A stretch of DNA of 64,000 nt from Arenicola marina (GCA_964019135.1 OZ025261.1:28194029-28258028); one strand, 5' to 3'; shown: positions 11,601-22,082, counted from the first letter of the stretch. Program-made: numbers and translations. The notes: generated by a model not told the origin, from the sequence alone.

Positions 11601-12344
11601 ATATATCTCGACGGAAAGCCCTTTTGCGATCTTTAAGTAAACGTCGCGGCATTTCGTAGAAACGTTGAAAAAGTCGCAGTACATGTAGATATCAGGCTGA
11701 TTTCAACCAGAATTTTCTTTTCAAATCTGTGCGTCCCTTGCAATTTTTTACCTGTGTAACTCCATGTCTCAAAAATATGCACCGGTTTGATGCAACCATC
11801 CCAGCAGTTTTGATTCTTCCGTGATGACACGAAAGTGTCATTTGCACCACAGTTTTTTCGGCATTTCCCCGGTACCTAAAAGCATTATCCGATCGCGTCC
11901 TCAAGAACTCCCAACCTTTTTTTGCATGTTTGCGATGCCAGTCAGCCAATTTTTTTCTTCTCACGTCGTCCTGGTTAAGGAACACATTTGTCTGAGGAAG
12001 GACTTACCCCAGTCATTAACCGAATATGGAGGTAAGCCCCCGGTATCCTGAGAGGCCATGTTGGCGGTCGTTATGCCAACCACTGGGTCGCGCCGCCCAG
12101 AGAGACAGGGGCGAAGGCACTCGGTAACCCGGGGTCGGGACAACCCGCTATTGTCCGCCCGTCAATTGGCGCGGCGTGACTGGGGAAGGGAGATACGACT
12201 ATTCATATCACGAAGGACAGCGTCATAAGGACAGGACAGACAGTGAGGGACTTAAAACTACAACAAAAACTCTCCCAGGCGTGCTTCTGATCACATGGTG
12301 CCAGACAGTCTGACTGTAGACTGCGACCTGACGCCGGGGTGAGT
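11601..12344. other. Intron 8, unassigned
   Basis: No coding exon is recognised on either strand. The sequence is unique-looking, with moderate GC near 12050-12180. Confidence 0.4.
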
Positions 12345-12700
12345 GCCTCAACCCCGGGGGGGGGGGGGGGTCGAGGGGGGGCGGGGGGTATTTAATATAT
12401 TGCTCAGTTGGGGGGGGGGGGGGTTCTGCGGTAAAGCCACCCCCCCTCTCACCCCACTTTGCTTTCACCGTCCAAATCGCACGTTCAGGGTTTTTCCGCC
12501 AAAACTCGCTTGTAAGGGGTATTTTTTTCGCGGCAACCCGCTCTGTGAACGCAATGCAGTGACCCCCTCCCCCTCCCCCCACGTCTCGTCAGTTTTAAAT
12601 ATTCGTATGACAAATATCCGCTCTCTCAGGCATCAAGACACCCGCGGACCCCCCCCCCCCCCTCCAGACTTGTATAATAGTACCCCCCCCCCCCGCAACC
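12345..12700. repeat. Dispersed repeat family E, copy 2
   Basis: Reverse-complement relative of 3268-3560: poly-G tracts at one end, ATATCCGCTCTCTCAGGCAT near 12614, C runs, and TTGTATAATAGT near 12670. The G and C runs at its two sides are candidates to pair. No coding content. Confidence 0.6.
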
Positions 12701-13624
12701 GGCAGTACAAGTACTGAAATAAGATGTCGGTGGGCGGCTAGAAAAGACGCCGGTACAGCCCCAGCGTACCAACCGCGAGATGATCAAGATTACATGTTAA
12801 TCGTCTCTCGTCTAATTATGCATTGATGTTTGAAATCATCACCACTGGTTGCAGTAGGTTGCTGAGTACTTTTGGGCATTTAGTGTTAGCGCCACTCGAC
12901 CGCAAATCGACCGCATGTTACTTTAGGGGCTATAAGACAAATTGATAGAAGCCGGATCCATGGGTCTCGGAATCATTGTGCGAATTATCAGAGAGCAGCA
13001 CACGGAATTTAAAACATTGACCCTGGCATATCCAGTGTTTAGTGAATAAAATCAATTTCTAAGCGTTTCTAAACAGTTGACTTTGATTGTTAATAGGAAA
13101 TAACCTTCATATATATGCTATTTTAATAAAGTCATCATCTGCCAATGCTACTTTATTCGGTATGAAACACGTTCTGTACCAAAGACGCTGTTTTCAAAAG
13201 CACAAAAGCGCGCAGTTACCTCCTGTCAACACAGACCTCCTGTCTGTCAACACAGACAATGGTGAATTTTGCAGTTTTGTTTTGCAATAACGGCGATATG
13301 GAAGAACGGGTAGCAAGAGAAGCATCGCTTAAGCCTATATAATTATTGTATATGCCATCCATTGGTTTTTAACTGGAAAACGGACATCGATTTAGCCATA
13401 CCGCGACGAGGCAAAAAGAACAGGTAAATAAGAGGAAGAAGAGCATACTGAGCCCTGCTTTGTTGCGGTGGACGGAGCTCTCATAAACACTATCTGCCAC
13501 TCTGCCACCCACCCACCCAAACCCCGCCCCGCCCCGAAAGAACCCTAGCAAAAGAGCTGGCGATGGGTAGGTCTTGCCCGTGTAACCTCACTCGCCTTCC
13601 GGTTTGTGTTGCTGACGCGTCACA

Positions 13625-13881
13625 GACCGATCCAGGCCGTCAATCAGCTGACGACACTGTTGCTTCTATCCAATCATGTGGTGAAAAAAGGTCTGCCACG
13701 TGCGTTATGTCAGACAAAGAAGTCGGACAAACAAAGCAGCATGTCGCTTTGTTGTCAGTTTCAGAGATGAGTACTTCTCACTTATCCTTACCATCAGCTA
13801 TGATTGTCAATTTCATACTCACGGTAAAGGAAAAAGGACTCAAACGTGGGCGGAGCTTAGCTCGGAGTGTGGCTCGGTCCA
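13625..13881. mobile_element. MITE family B, copy 1
   Basis: About 257 bp bounded by GACCGATCCA and, inverted, GACCGAGCCA. The interior includes GCGTTATGTCAGACAAAGA, AAACAAAGCAGCATGTC and CCATCAGCTATGATTGTCAA. Inverted copies are at 18831-19087 and, interrupted, 24704-25316. It is non-coding with short terminal inverted repeats, so a non-autonomous DNA transposon is likely; I could not define a target duplication. Confidence 0.65.
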
Positions 13882-13993
13882 TTTCCCTGACCAGATGGTA
13901 TTCAGCTCTCAATACGTTGACACTTGAACTCGCTTGCTTTTTGTTTTTGTTCACACCGCCTCTTTACGTCACATCTACATCAACTGTATTCAG

Positions 13994-14221
13994 TTGGTTG
14001 GTTGGTTGTACATTCAGGGCCCTTTAACCACTGTGGGTCATATCGCGTCAATGGGAGCAGCAATGGGGAATGGAGCCATGTCCCCGGGGGTACCCCCCTA
14101 CTCTTGGCAACGAAGGACATGGGATCTTTATCCTGCGACCACACAGACATGGCCACATCGGGGCTCGAATCACCGAGCCACGTGCCGTTAGGCTCTCAGG
14201 TGGCCGAAAAACTCAAGGCGA
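13994..14221 (-). mobile_element. SINE-A copy, head truncated
   Basis: On the minus strand this runs from a B-box-like TCGAGCCCCGATGTGGCCATG through GGATAAAGATCCCATGTCC, GGTACCCCCGGGGACATGG and TTGACGCGATATGACCC to the tail AACCAACCAACC (13994-14005). The tRNA A-box part is missing. It lies in intron 8, about 3 kb upstream of the exon 9 acceptor. Confidence 0.85.
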
Positions 14222-14307
14222 CATTGTATTCAGTAGCAGGATTTGTGAAACGTTGGGGGCAAGGTTCCATGTTTTGTTGTTAAAGGGGGAGGGGGGCGGC
14301 AGGGGGA

Positions 14308-14395
14308 TTTGATTTGATTTGATTTGATTTGATTTGATTTGATTGGGGCTTAACGGCACTTTCAGTCTGGAAGGCTACATCGTGCCATATTTGTT
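14308..14395. mobile_element. (GATTT)n-linked retroelement tail
   Basis: Eight GATTT units followed by GGGGCTTAACGGCACTTTCA and AAGGCTACATCG. The same (GATTT)n-GGGCTTAAtGGCACTTTCA-AAGGCTATATCG pair occurs at 27639-27690. A short simple repeat joined to a constant sequence in two places suggests the 3' end of a LINE- or SINE-type retroelement, read on the minus strand. Confidence 0.6.
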
Positions 14396-15177
14396 CAAGT
14401 TTATTCTAAATAAGTCAAGAGTCAATATTAAAACCCTGAAAATCAATACATGTGATATGAATAAAACCATGAATGCAGTCTATGTGGAATCGATTAATAG
14501 ATTAATAAAACCCTGAGGATATCAATTAATATGATTGAGGGGCGGCACGGGGAGGTGCGCGATTTAGAAGCCTTTGAGACACGGGTGGGGCATATTATCG
14601 TCATCGAAGATACGAGAGGTTGGTAGTGGGTTGAGGGGAGGGGAGAGAGGAGGTGGGGAGGGGGAGGAGGGAGGAGGGAGGTGGAAGTTGGCAGGTATCC
14701 TGAGTTCCATCCTGTGCCGTCACGACTCAGCCTGATAGGACAATCTGGAAGCCAACCCAAGGCTTCATTCTTTCTGCAATGTGGCAACGAAACCTGTCGC
14801 TCTGTTTGCTTACCTTTTTCTTACTGAATTAGGTGAATCTATTATCTATGATTACCATGGAAAAATATCAAAAGAGGAGGCAAAAAACTAAATAAAAAGA
14901 AAACCCAAATTATCAGTGCGACAAAACAAAAAGATGATCCCTATGAAAGAATAATTTCATGACTTGATAGACGGGACGGCACCAGGTATGCAAGCCTCAG
15001 CTGTCGTTCTATGGCTGCAGGGATGGGTAAAACTCGGACAGGACATATCCGGCTTGCATCGACCCGATACGGTATCTCTGTCAAAGGGTCTCAAGGAGTA
15101 AATATGGCTTAGATCGTGTAATATGTCAGTATGACAAAAAAGGGGCTCTTCAAACTGCCTACAGTTCTGACTGGTTG
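14396..15177. other. Intron 8, unassigned
   Basis: No exon is recognised. A purine-rich tract lies at 14630-14690 and an A-rich tract at 14870-14930. Confidence 0.4.
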
Positions 15178-16495
15178 ATTGTATAATCAGGACACTATAA
15201 CCAATTCCGGTCAATGGGAGAAGGAAGGGAAGAGCTGGTCATATCGCGTCAATGGGAGAAGGAAAGGAAGAGCTGGTCATATCGCGTCAATGGGAGAAGG
15301 AAGGGAAGAGCTGGTCATATCGCGTCAATGGGAGAAGGAAGGGAAGAGCTGGTCATATCGCGTCAATAGGAGAAGGTAGGGAAGAGCTGGTTATATCGCG
15401 TCAATGGGAGAAGGAAGGGAAGAGCTGGTCATATCGCTTCAATGGGAGAAGGAAGGGAAGAGCTGGTCATATCGCGTCAATGGGAGAAGGAAGGGAAGAG
15501 CTGGTCATATCGCGTCAATGGGAGAAGGAAGGGAAGAGCTGGTCATATCGCGTCAATGGGAGAAGGAAGGGAAGAGCTGGTCATATCGCGTCAATGGGAG
15601 AAGGAAGGGAAGAGCTGGTCATATCGCGTCAATGGGAGAAGGAAGGGAAGAGCTGGTCATATCGCGTCGATGGGAGAAGGAAGGGAAGAGCTGGTCATAT
15701 CGCGTCAATGGGAGAAGGAAGGGAAGAGCTGGTCATATCGCGTCAATGGCAGAAGAAAGGGAAGAGCTGGTCATATCGCGTCAATGGGAGAAGGAAGGGA
15801 AGAGCTGGTCATATCGCGTCAATGGGAGAAGGAAGGGAAGAGCTGGTCATATCGCGTCAATGGGAGAAGGAAGGGAAGAGCTGGTCATATCGCGTCAATG
15901 GCAGAAGAAAGGGAAGAGCTGGTCATATCGCGTCAATGGGAGAAGGAAGGGAAGAGCTGGTCATATCGCGTCAATGGGAGAAGGAAGGGAAGAGCTGGTC
16001 ATATCGCGTCAATGGGAGAAGGAAGGGAAAAGCTGGTCATATCGCGTCAATGGGAGAAGGAAGGGAAGAGCTGGTCATATCGCCTCAATGGGAGAAGGAA
16101 TGGAAGAGCTGGTCATATCGCCTCAATGGGAGAAGGAAGGGAAGAGCTGGTCATATCGCGTCAATGGGAGAAGGAAGGGAAGAGCTGGTCAAATCCCATC
16201 AATGGGAGAAGGAAGGGAAGAGCTGGTCATATCGCGTCAATGGGAGAAGGAAGGGAAGAGCTGGTCAAATCGCGTCAATGGGAGAAGGAAGGGAAGAGCT
16301 GGTCATATCGCCTCAATGGGAGAAGGAAGGGAAGAGCTGGTCATATCGCCTCAAAGGGAGCAGGAAGGGAAGTGCTTGTCATATCGCGTCAATGGGGGAA
16401 GGAAGGAAGGGATGAGTAAAGCCATGTCACCGGGGTAACCCCCGTCTCTTTGCGAAGAAGAACAGGGGATCTTTATCCTGCGACCACACTTGGAC
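15178..16495 (-). mobile_element. SINE-A split by an internal minisatellite
   Basis: Both ends of a minus-strand SINE-A flank the 38-bp array. The low-coordinate end has the SINE 3' part (TATAATCAGGACACTATAAC, compare tail ATATTCAGGACGCTTTAACC). The high-coordinate end has the central body (CACCGGGGTAACCCCCGTCT, TTTGCGAAGAAGAACAGGGGATC, TTTATCCTGCGACCACAC). The internal segment TCATATCGCGTCAATGGGAG, present once in normal copies, is the segment that was multiplied. Confidence 0.85.
15212..16405. repeat. 38-bp minisatellite derived from SINE-A
   Basis: About 31 units of TCATATCGCGTCAATGGGAG followed by AAGGAAGGGAAGAGCTGG. A variant with GGCAGAAGAAAGG occurs at 15749 and 15901, exactly four units apart, so blocks as well as single units were duplicated. 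Open frames of 300-390 codons through the array are by-products. Intron 8, about 620 bp beyond the exon 8 donor. Confidence 0.97.
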
Positions 16496-16597
16496 CCCCA
16501 CCCCCCGCATCCTCCGCCCCTGTCCGAGACTGGATAGGAAATTGAAGTGATGTTACCGCCCTCCCTCACAAGGACACCCAGGTGGATCCGGTACTAA

Positions 16598-16979
16598 GAG
16601 CGTGATCGATTCGCCTCTTCCAAACTCCACCTCTTTTAGAAGAGGTAGAGGCTATTCTATAAGATGGCGGAAGCTAACTATGCAATATACGCTCATTGTG
16701 ACCAAATAGGTTTAAGGCGGAAATACACGAATTAAATAATGAATAAAATTATTTGAAATATATAAAAGACCTTTTTTTTTATTTGAAAGGTATGTGCGGG
16801 GTGCGAATATTGCATAGTTAACTTTCGCCATCTTGGAATAGCCTCTACCTCTTCTCGCTTCCACCTACCTGGGCGGAAGAGCAGAAGAGGTCGCCCAGGA
16901 AGAGAAGAGGCGAAACGATGGCATGGCAAGTGCTCTTCTAGAAGAGGTAGAGTTTGGAAGCGGTGAATCGATCACGCTC
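16598..16979. mobile_element. PIF/Harbinger-like MITE near exon 8
   Basis: A 382-bp element with long imperfect terminal inverted repeats beginning GAGCGTGATCGATTC, then CTTCCAAACTC and ACCTCTTCTAGAAGAG, flanked by a 3-bp TAA duplication (16595-16597, 16980-16982). Inner blocks (AGCCTCTACCTCTTCT; TATGCAATAT) are also inverted, so the whole folds as a long hairpin. TWA/TTA duplications are typical of PIF/Harbinger. No transposase. Its edge is 44 bp from the exon 8 5' splice site. Confidence 0.8.
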
Positions 16980-17023
16980 TAATGTCAAAGAACTAATAAA
17001 CAAGACGACCACGGTGTACTTAC

Positions 17024-17167
17024 AGGTTTTCCAGCAGCGGTAGGTTGGCCAGCGCCCCATAGGCCACGGATGAAATGGGATTACTCTTCAGTCGCAGCAC
17101 CTTTAACCCTTTATTGCCTGAGAAGCTGTAGTCAGGTAAGTAAGCAATGTCATTCTCCGACATGGTT
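17024..17167 (-). CDS. LGR type-B receptor, exon 8 (two LRRs)
   Basis: Exon of 144 bp, acceptor TTTCCACAG before 17167 and donor GTAAGT after 17024, with the common phase. It encodes two 24-residue repeats: SENDIAYLPDYSFSGNKGL and LKSNPISSVAYGALANLPLL. Vertebrate LGR4/5 have the matching 144-bp unit with HSNxIxxIP..AF.GNP.L and YDNP..FVG.SAF..L; the GN in the first repeat and the NP in the second are kept. In the mature receptor this is extracellular LRR9-10. A MITE ends 44 bp past the donor, with the SINE-derived minisatellite beyond it. Exon call from splice signals, phase and family match. Confidence 0.93.
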
Positions 17168-17344
17168 CTGTGGAAAGATAATAGGACATAACATCAGAGA
17201 AAGAGAGTTTCACTTGTCATCAGACAAGAGATTTCATCAGGGAATAAAGCCAATCGTTGGGCTTACATTGGCCTAGACGCTGAAATAGTCAGTGACATAA
17301 ATTCCTCGACAAACCATATATATTTTCAGCGCTTTTAAAGTACA

Positions 17345-17385
17345 TGTGAACTCCTCCCCACCCCCCCCCCCCCCCCCCCCTATGC
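17345..17385. repeat. Poly-C tract in intron 7
   Basis: CCCCACC followed by an uninterrupted run of about 19 C. Homopolymer C/G tracts of 9-19 bases are frequent throughout the window and often mark the ends of dispersed repeats. Confidence 0.9.
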
Positions 17386-17785
17386 CTTCTTTCCGTCTCA
17401 AATCATGGTTGTCCGGGGTAACCTATCTCTAACTGAATGTCCTTCCTAGAGGTACTAAAACTTCCACCTGTGTAAGTCCCATCTGGTGAGAGGCGACTGA
17501 CTCTAATAACCCAAAGATTAAAAACAAAAGGAACAGCCGCCCGTATCTGTCCACATAACTAGTACTTTCCGTAGGAATTTTATAACGTCTTTTATGGACA
17601 CAGCTCGCATAATCGCACCATTTGGGAGACAACAATTCCAGACGGCCAATGGTTGCTGACCCGCTGATGCTGTTAACAGGTTGCCTGGTGCATTGTCAAT
17701 GTTTTCCCATTCCCCCCGCCAGCTGATGCTCGCATGACAAACAAGTAAACAACGGCGATTCCATTGGATGTTGTTGTGCAAATAT

Positions 17786-18135
17786 CTTTGAAGGTTTGTC
17801 ATTAGAAACTCCTACAAATATTCCGGAAGAATCTATGCGGGTTCGTCATCAGAATGTCCTACAAATATTTCGGAAGCGTCTGGGAAGGTTCGTCAATAGA
17901 AGGTCCTACAGATATTCCGGAAGCATCTGTGAAGGTGCGTCATTATAAAATCCTACAAATATTCTGAAAGCATCTGTCAAGGTTTGTAATTAGAAAGTCC
18001 TGCAAATATTCCGGAAGCAACTGTGAAGGTTCGTCATTAGAAAGTCCTACAGATATTCCGAAAGCAACTCTGGTGGTTCGTCATTCAAAGGTCCTACAAA
18101 TATTCCGGAAGCATCTGTGAAGCTTCGTCATTAGC
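17786..18135. repeat. 47-bp minisatellite, about 7 copies
   Basis: Units of AAGGTTCGTCATTAGAAAGT then CCTACAAATATTCCGGAAGC and ATCTGTG. Copies differ at many positions, so the array is older than most here. Direct repeats are contiguous, without spacers. Intron 7. Confidence 0.9.
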
Positions 18136-18539
18136 AAGATAATTTTCAAACTATTGCAATTAATAATGCTCCCCAAAGTCAAATTCAACTTTATAAAATG
18201 TATGTCAAATGTCAAACTCCGTAACAAAGTATTAATCATGTTTCACTTGTAAGGTTGTTCATAGAGTAATTTGTCATTTTCTAATGGCTACACACGGTTA
18301 TTGCCCTGCCATGTCATTGACGTTAATGCGGGCCACGACATCAAATTTCGAATATTTTTCACCACTATTTTGTATCGTTCAACGTCCATTTCTTAAACTG
18401 CTCTCACATAAGACACTGTATTTAGTAAAATAAAAAAATACAGATCAGCAAAACATTGTTGTTTAAGCAACCGTTGAAAGCGACTATATAGCCCACATTA
18501 GTTAAAGTTAGGTGCCGGAATATAAATTACAGACTGCCT

Positions 18540-18705
18540 GCATGATACCTACAACTCCTCTAAGTAGTATATGAAGTAGCGAGACCTCCTGTATGATACC
18601 TACAACTCCTCTAAGTAGTATATGAAGTAGCGAGACCTCCTGTATGATACCTACAACTCCTCTAAGTAGTATATGAAGTAGCAAGACCCCCTGTATGATA
18701 CTTAC
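18540..18705. repeat. 51-bp repeats copied from the exon 7 donor region
   Basis: Three 51-bp units abut exon 7. On the minus strand each has TTAGAGGAGTT then GTAGGTATCATACAGG, against exon 7's own TAGAAGAGTT then GTAAGTATCATACAGG. The last exon bases, donor and first intron bases were therefore copied downstream. The copied donors read GTAGGT, a weaker but plausible 5' splice site. The remainder of the unit (CTTGCTACTTCATATACTAC) is intronic. Confidence 0.85.
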
Positions 18706-18774
18706 AACTCTTCTAGGTTGACCAATGACGAGAGAGCCTCGGGAACTTGCGTCAGTAGGTTCCTGTATATCTCT
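18706..18774 (-). CDS. LGR type-B receptor, exon 7 (23-residue LRR)
   Basis: Exon of 69 bp; acceptor GATTTACAG before 18774, donor GTAAGT after 18706, with the common phase. It encodes one 23-residue repeat, EIYRNLLTQVPEALSSLVNL then EEL. Vertebrate LGR4/5 have a 23-residue repeat exactly here (DLNYNNL.EFP.AI..L..LKEL), one residue shorter than the standard 24, so both length and position match. Reading past the donor meets an in-frame TAA at once, so accurate splicing here is essential. Three tandem copies of the exon end and donor follow in intron 7, and MITE family B copy 2 begins 57 bp upstream of the exon. Confidence 0.92.
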
Positions 18775-18830
18775 CTGTAAATCATGACACATGCACAAAA
18801 GATTACGAAGTAGCCACACAAATTTAAATA

Positions 18831-19087
18831 GACCGATCCATACTCCGACACTAAGACCCGGCCACGCTCGAGTCTCTTTTCCTTAATCGTGAGTATGACA
18901 TTGACAATCATAGCTGATGGTAGGTAAAAGTGAGAAGTACTCATGTCTGAAACTGAAAACAAAGTGACATGCTGCTTTGTTTGTCCGATTTGTTTGTCCG
19001 ACATAACGCACGCGGAAGTCCTTTTTGCACCCGATGATCGTATAAAAGCAACAGTGACGTGTGAATGATTGACAGCCTAGATGGGTC
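18831..19087. mobile_element. MITE family B, copy 2
   Basis: Inverted relative to 13625-13881. Ends are GACCGATCCA and, inverted, GACCCATCTA. The interior shares AATCATAGCTGATGGTAGGT, GACATGCTGCTTTGTTTGTC and CGACATAACGCACGC. A TATAAAAGCAACAGTGACG block lies near 19041. It starts 57 bp upstream of exon 7, close enough to overlap the branch-point region. Confidence 0.7.
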
Positions 19088-19120
19088 TATTATCGGCCTG
19101 TCCCCATGCACTCAGCCGTA

Positions 19121-19774
19121 TGGTGGTGGTCTAGTGGCGACGCTTACGGCATCCGGTCGCCAGGCGGCGCTTCGGAACGAACCCCTGACGCCGGCCATTC
19201 TGTATGGAGGTCGCTTCGCTCCGTTGAACCTTTCGTCAGTGCAAGAACTTTCATCTTGGCGTAGAAATACTTTGGGGTTAGTGTCGGGTGGGGAGAGGGG
19301 GGGGGTAATGAAAATGGGGGGGGGGGGGCTCAGAAAAATGGAGGAAGACCACTTAACGGTGGTTGGAGTGGTGGGTAAGGTGGAGGGTGGAGGTGGTGGG
19401 GCGTAGGAAGAGACTCGTGCTCGTTGGGAGATCCATCCCGGTTCTAACTAATGCGTATTAACTTTAGCGTTGGTATTTCCTGGTCATATAGTTTCATGCC
19501 GTTGGACATGCATGTGAGCATTGTTTCTCTAAGAATCCACCCACCCCCTCCACCCACCCCCCTCTCGATTATTGGTCGTCTTCCAGTTTTATGAGCGCCC
19601 CCCCCCGCTCCCCCATAACCCAAACGTATTTCTACACCAAGATGACAGTGCTCGCATTAACGAACGGTTTAACGGAGCAAAACGACCTCCACACAGAATG
19701 GCCGGCGTCAGGGGTTTGTTCAGAAGCGCCGCCCGGCGACCGGAAGCTGTAAGCGTCGCCACGGGACCACCACT
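19121..19774. mobile_element. Long inverted-repeat (foldback) element
   Basis: Two arms of about 160 bp, 19121-19279 and 19615-19774, are reverse complements with scattered mismatches. Shared blocks include GTGGCGACGCTTAC, CCCCTGACGCCGGCCATTCTGT and ATCTTGG-GTAGAAATAC. The 335-bp centre is G-rich on one side and C-rich on the other and may extend the stem. No open frame. A transcript through intron 6 would form a long hairpin. I could not identify a clear target duplication. Confidence 0.85.
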
Positions 19775-20324
19775 CTAAATACATAAATTATAATTATAAT
19801 TTCGGTACTTCGGAGACAACGCAAGGGCTGCACATAGACAGCTTTCATTGAACATTATAACCAAAGACTACATACCAATCCCAGAATCACGATTAGGTAC
19901 TATATATTATACCAAAATGAACGCTCCGCTTTTTTCCTCTCTTTTTTTTGAGACGAATATTCAAACGTAAATGACTTCCCCGCGGATAAATGTGAGATTT
20001 TCACAACAGATGTACAACATTGTTAAAAATATTAATATATTATTATATTATAATATATTATTATACAGTACATTATGACATATGTGTCCTTTCATCATCA
20101 GGTCGTTAAACAGACAAATATTAAATATTCTTCTTCAGCAATATATTCAACGTTATAATTATTTAATGTTTATTATCCCGATTATGATTATTGTTATTAT
20201 TAATGGCTTTCCAGAGCTTTTTAAGTTTAAAATTTTAAGTTTTGAAACAGATAAGTAATTTTGGCAGCACGTGGTATGAATACAATAACTCAAACATTAG
20301 CGCAAGTTATATATCTATACTCAC
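19775..20324. other. AT-rich intron 6 segment
   Basis: No exon is recognised. 20030-20070 is a near-palindromic run of ATTAATATATTATTATATTA type that could form a small hairpin. Confidence 0.5.
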
Positions 20325-20396
20325 AATACTGTAAGTGCCTGCAGACCGTCGAAGGCATGTAGATCTATGGTGGTGATCCTATTATCGTTCAGTAAT
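20325..20396 (-). CDS. LGR type-B receptor, exon 6 (one LRR)
   Basis: Exon of 72 bp; acceptor CGTTGCAG before 20396 and donor GTGAGT after 20325, with the common phase. It encodes one 24-residue repeat, LLNDNRITTIDLHAFDGLQA then LTVL. It corresponds to LGR4/5 HLHNN.I.SL...CFDGL..LETL: the FDGL match and the aliphatic positions fit, while the family cysteine before FDGL is Ala here. Extracellular LRR7. It lies between a 1.55-kb and a 5.6-kb intron. Confidence 0.9.
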
Positions 20397-21467
20397 CTGC
20401 AACGGAGGAAGCAAAATGGACCATCAGCGGAAAGACATGCTCAGTAAGTAAGTTTCCGAGGTGAACATTAATATGTCAATTCGCTGTTGTGAACCTCGTA
20501 AAATAAAAAAATTTATATAAAAAGAAAAAAATAAGTGTTGGCGCTACTGTGAAAGCAGTTGACTATAAACCTTGCAGCTGATGGGGAACTACTTAACTCC
20601 TCCGCTACTTGGCGCCTGCCAACTAGTTAGTGTCGGTTCCTATTGCCGTAAGGTAGGGACACTACAGCATGGGAGAAATGTACCCGATATAGACAGTTAT
20701 GGCTCACCCACGACATTAAACCACAGACCCTTGTATCCGGCACACTGAATGCTGGCAGCCAGTGAATATGATTGGATAGCGGTGTTGCGGACAGGAGTAA
20801 TCGTAGCCACGGGCCAGGCGGATATGAACCCCTCGACCCATCCAACCTGACCCCCCACACGCAGACCCCATACCCATCGACATGTACCCTCTTCTTCCCC
20901 TAAAGAAAGCCCGTGTTAGAGAAAGCTCCCGCGGAGGAAAAGACACCCCACCTCCAGCTTCCATGCTCCTCGCACTTCTCTCTACCCTCACGAAGCATTC
21001 CCCGTTACCCCCTGTCCCCGCCAACCAGCATCCTTAACGCACTACTTCAACCCCACCCACCACATATCACACATCCCCCTCTACCCCGAACCAACCCACC
21101 ACACATCTCCCTCTGCCTCCACCCAACCCACCTCGCACTTCCCATTAATACCTCCTTTCTCCGTTCATCACGCACTTCCCTCTACTACCACTTCCATCCA
21201 TCACGTACTTTCCTCCACCCCCAATCCCACAACCCACAACCCTGTTAGAACAGGAACAATACAAGGAATAATAATTGCAAATTACATAACGGCCACGCTG
21301 AGCGCTCTTAAGTGAGCGCTCGCAATGATGGTAAATGCTACAAGATAACCATAAGCCAAACAGGCAAATGACTTCCTAGGAGAGGACGGGTGGGTAAATT
21401 TAGCTGCTGGGGCTTAAACTGACGGCGCGCACTCAACTGATGCCCGGATCAGGCAGGTTGGACGCAC
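20397..21467. other. Intron 5, unassigned
   Basis: No exon is recognised. 20940-21240 is pyrimidine-rich (CCCACC, CTTCC) and gives spurious proline/serine frames. Confidence 0.4.
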
Positions 21468-21513
21468 CCCGTGGAGTCCGACCTGATAGGTCGGCAGGAC
21501 CCCACGGGCTGGC
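21468..21513. repeat. Two-tier hairpin
   Basis: Outer arms CCCGTGG and CCACGGG enclose inner arms CCGACCT and AGGTCGG around a 3-base GAT loop, giving a compact interrupted stem of about 14 bp. Function unknown; possibly a fragment of a folded mobile element. Confidence 0.7.
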
Positions 21514-21556
21514 CAGCAACCAGTCCACCCGAAGCCAACCGTCTGCGCACAGTGGT

Positions 21557-21650
21557 GCATTAACCAAGGTTAATTACCCTACAACAAATCGCACCCCACA
21601 CCGCATTAACCAAGGTTAATTACCCTACAGCAAATCTGACCCCACACGCT
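21557..21650. repeat. 46-bp tandem duplication
   Basis: Two copies of GCATTAACCAAGGTTAATTA followed by CCCTACA(A/G)CAAATC and CCCCACAC. Each contains the inverted arms ATTAACC/GGTTAAT separated by AA. Confidence 0.85.
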
Positions 21651-22035
21651 TCACGACATAGTAATATTTCTATATCAACACGTAGCTGCTCTGGAAGCCT
21701 CACTACCTCTCACCTTCTCACACCCCAACAGTTCATCCCGCCGCTAGCGCTAACAATTTCTGACTGCCCAATTACGCTGTTAAGGCGACTGGCTTGACTG
21801 CGAAACAACGGAAGCACAGAATAAATAATAATCGGACCAGAATGTAAAAAAAAAATCAGCCCGGGGATAGCGAGTAACAATGCAAAAACAGGCAAAATCG
21901 ACGCAGATAGAGGAAGTCTAGTCACTAACGAGGCGTAAAAAGCAAAAGAGGGAATCCGGAAATGTAGCCAAAATCAATTGCTTCTTCCACGGTGACACGT
22001 GGACTATTTCCCTGCTAAAGGGGGAAAGAACTGAG

Positions 22036-22082
22036 GTTGGTAGGTTGGTTGTATATTCAGGACGCTTTAACCACTTTTGGTG
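22036..22082 (-). mobile_element. SINE-A 3' tail fragment
   Basis: GGTTGGTAGGTTGGTTGTAT then ATTCAGGACGCTTTAACCAC is the reverse complement of the SINE-A 3' end. Only the tail is present. Confidence 0.75.

Noticed and set aside
15252..16438. Long frames through the 38-bp array, or a CRISPR-like array
   Set aside because: Units are contiguous with no spacers and derive from a SINE; the frames shift with the 38-bp period. The 47-bp array at 17786 was rejected as CRISPR for the same lack of spacers.
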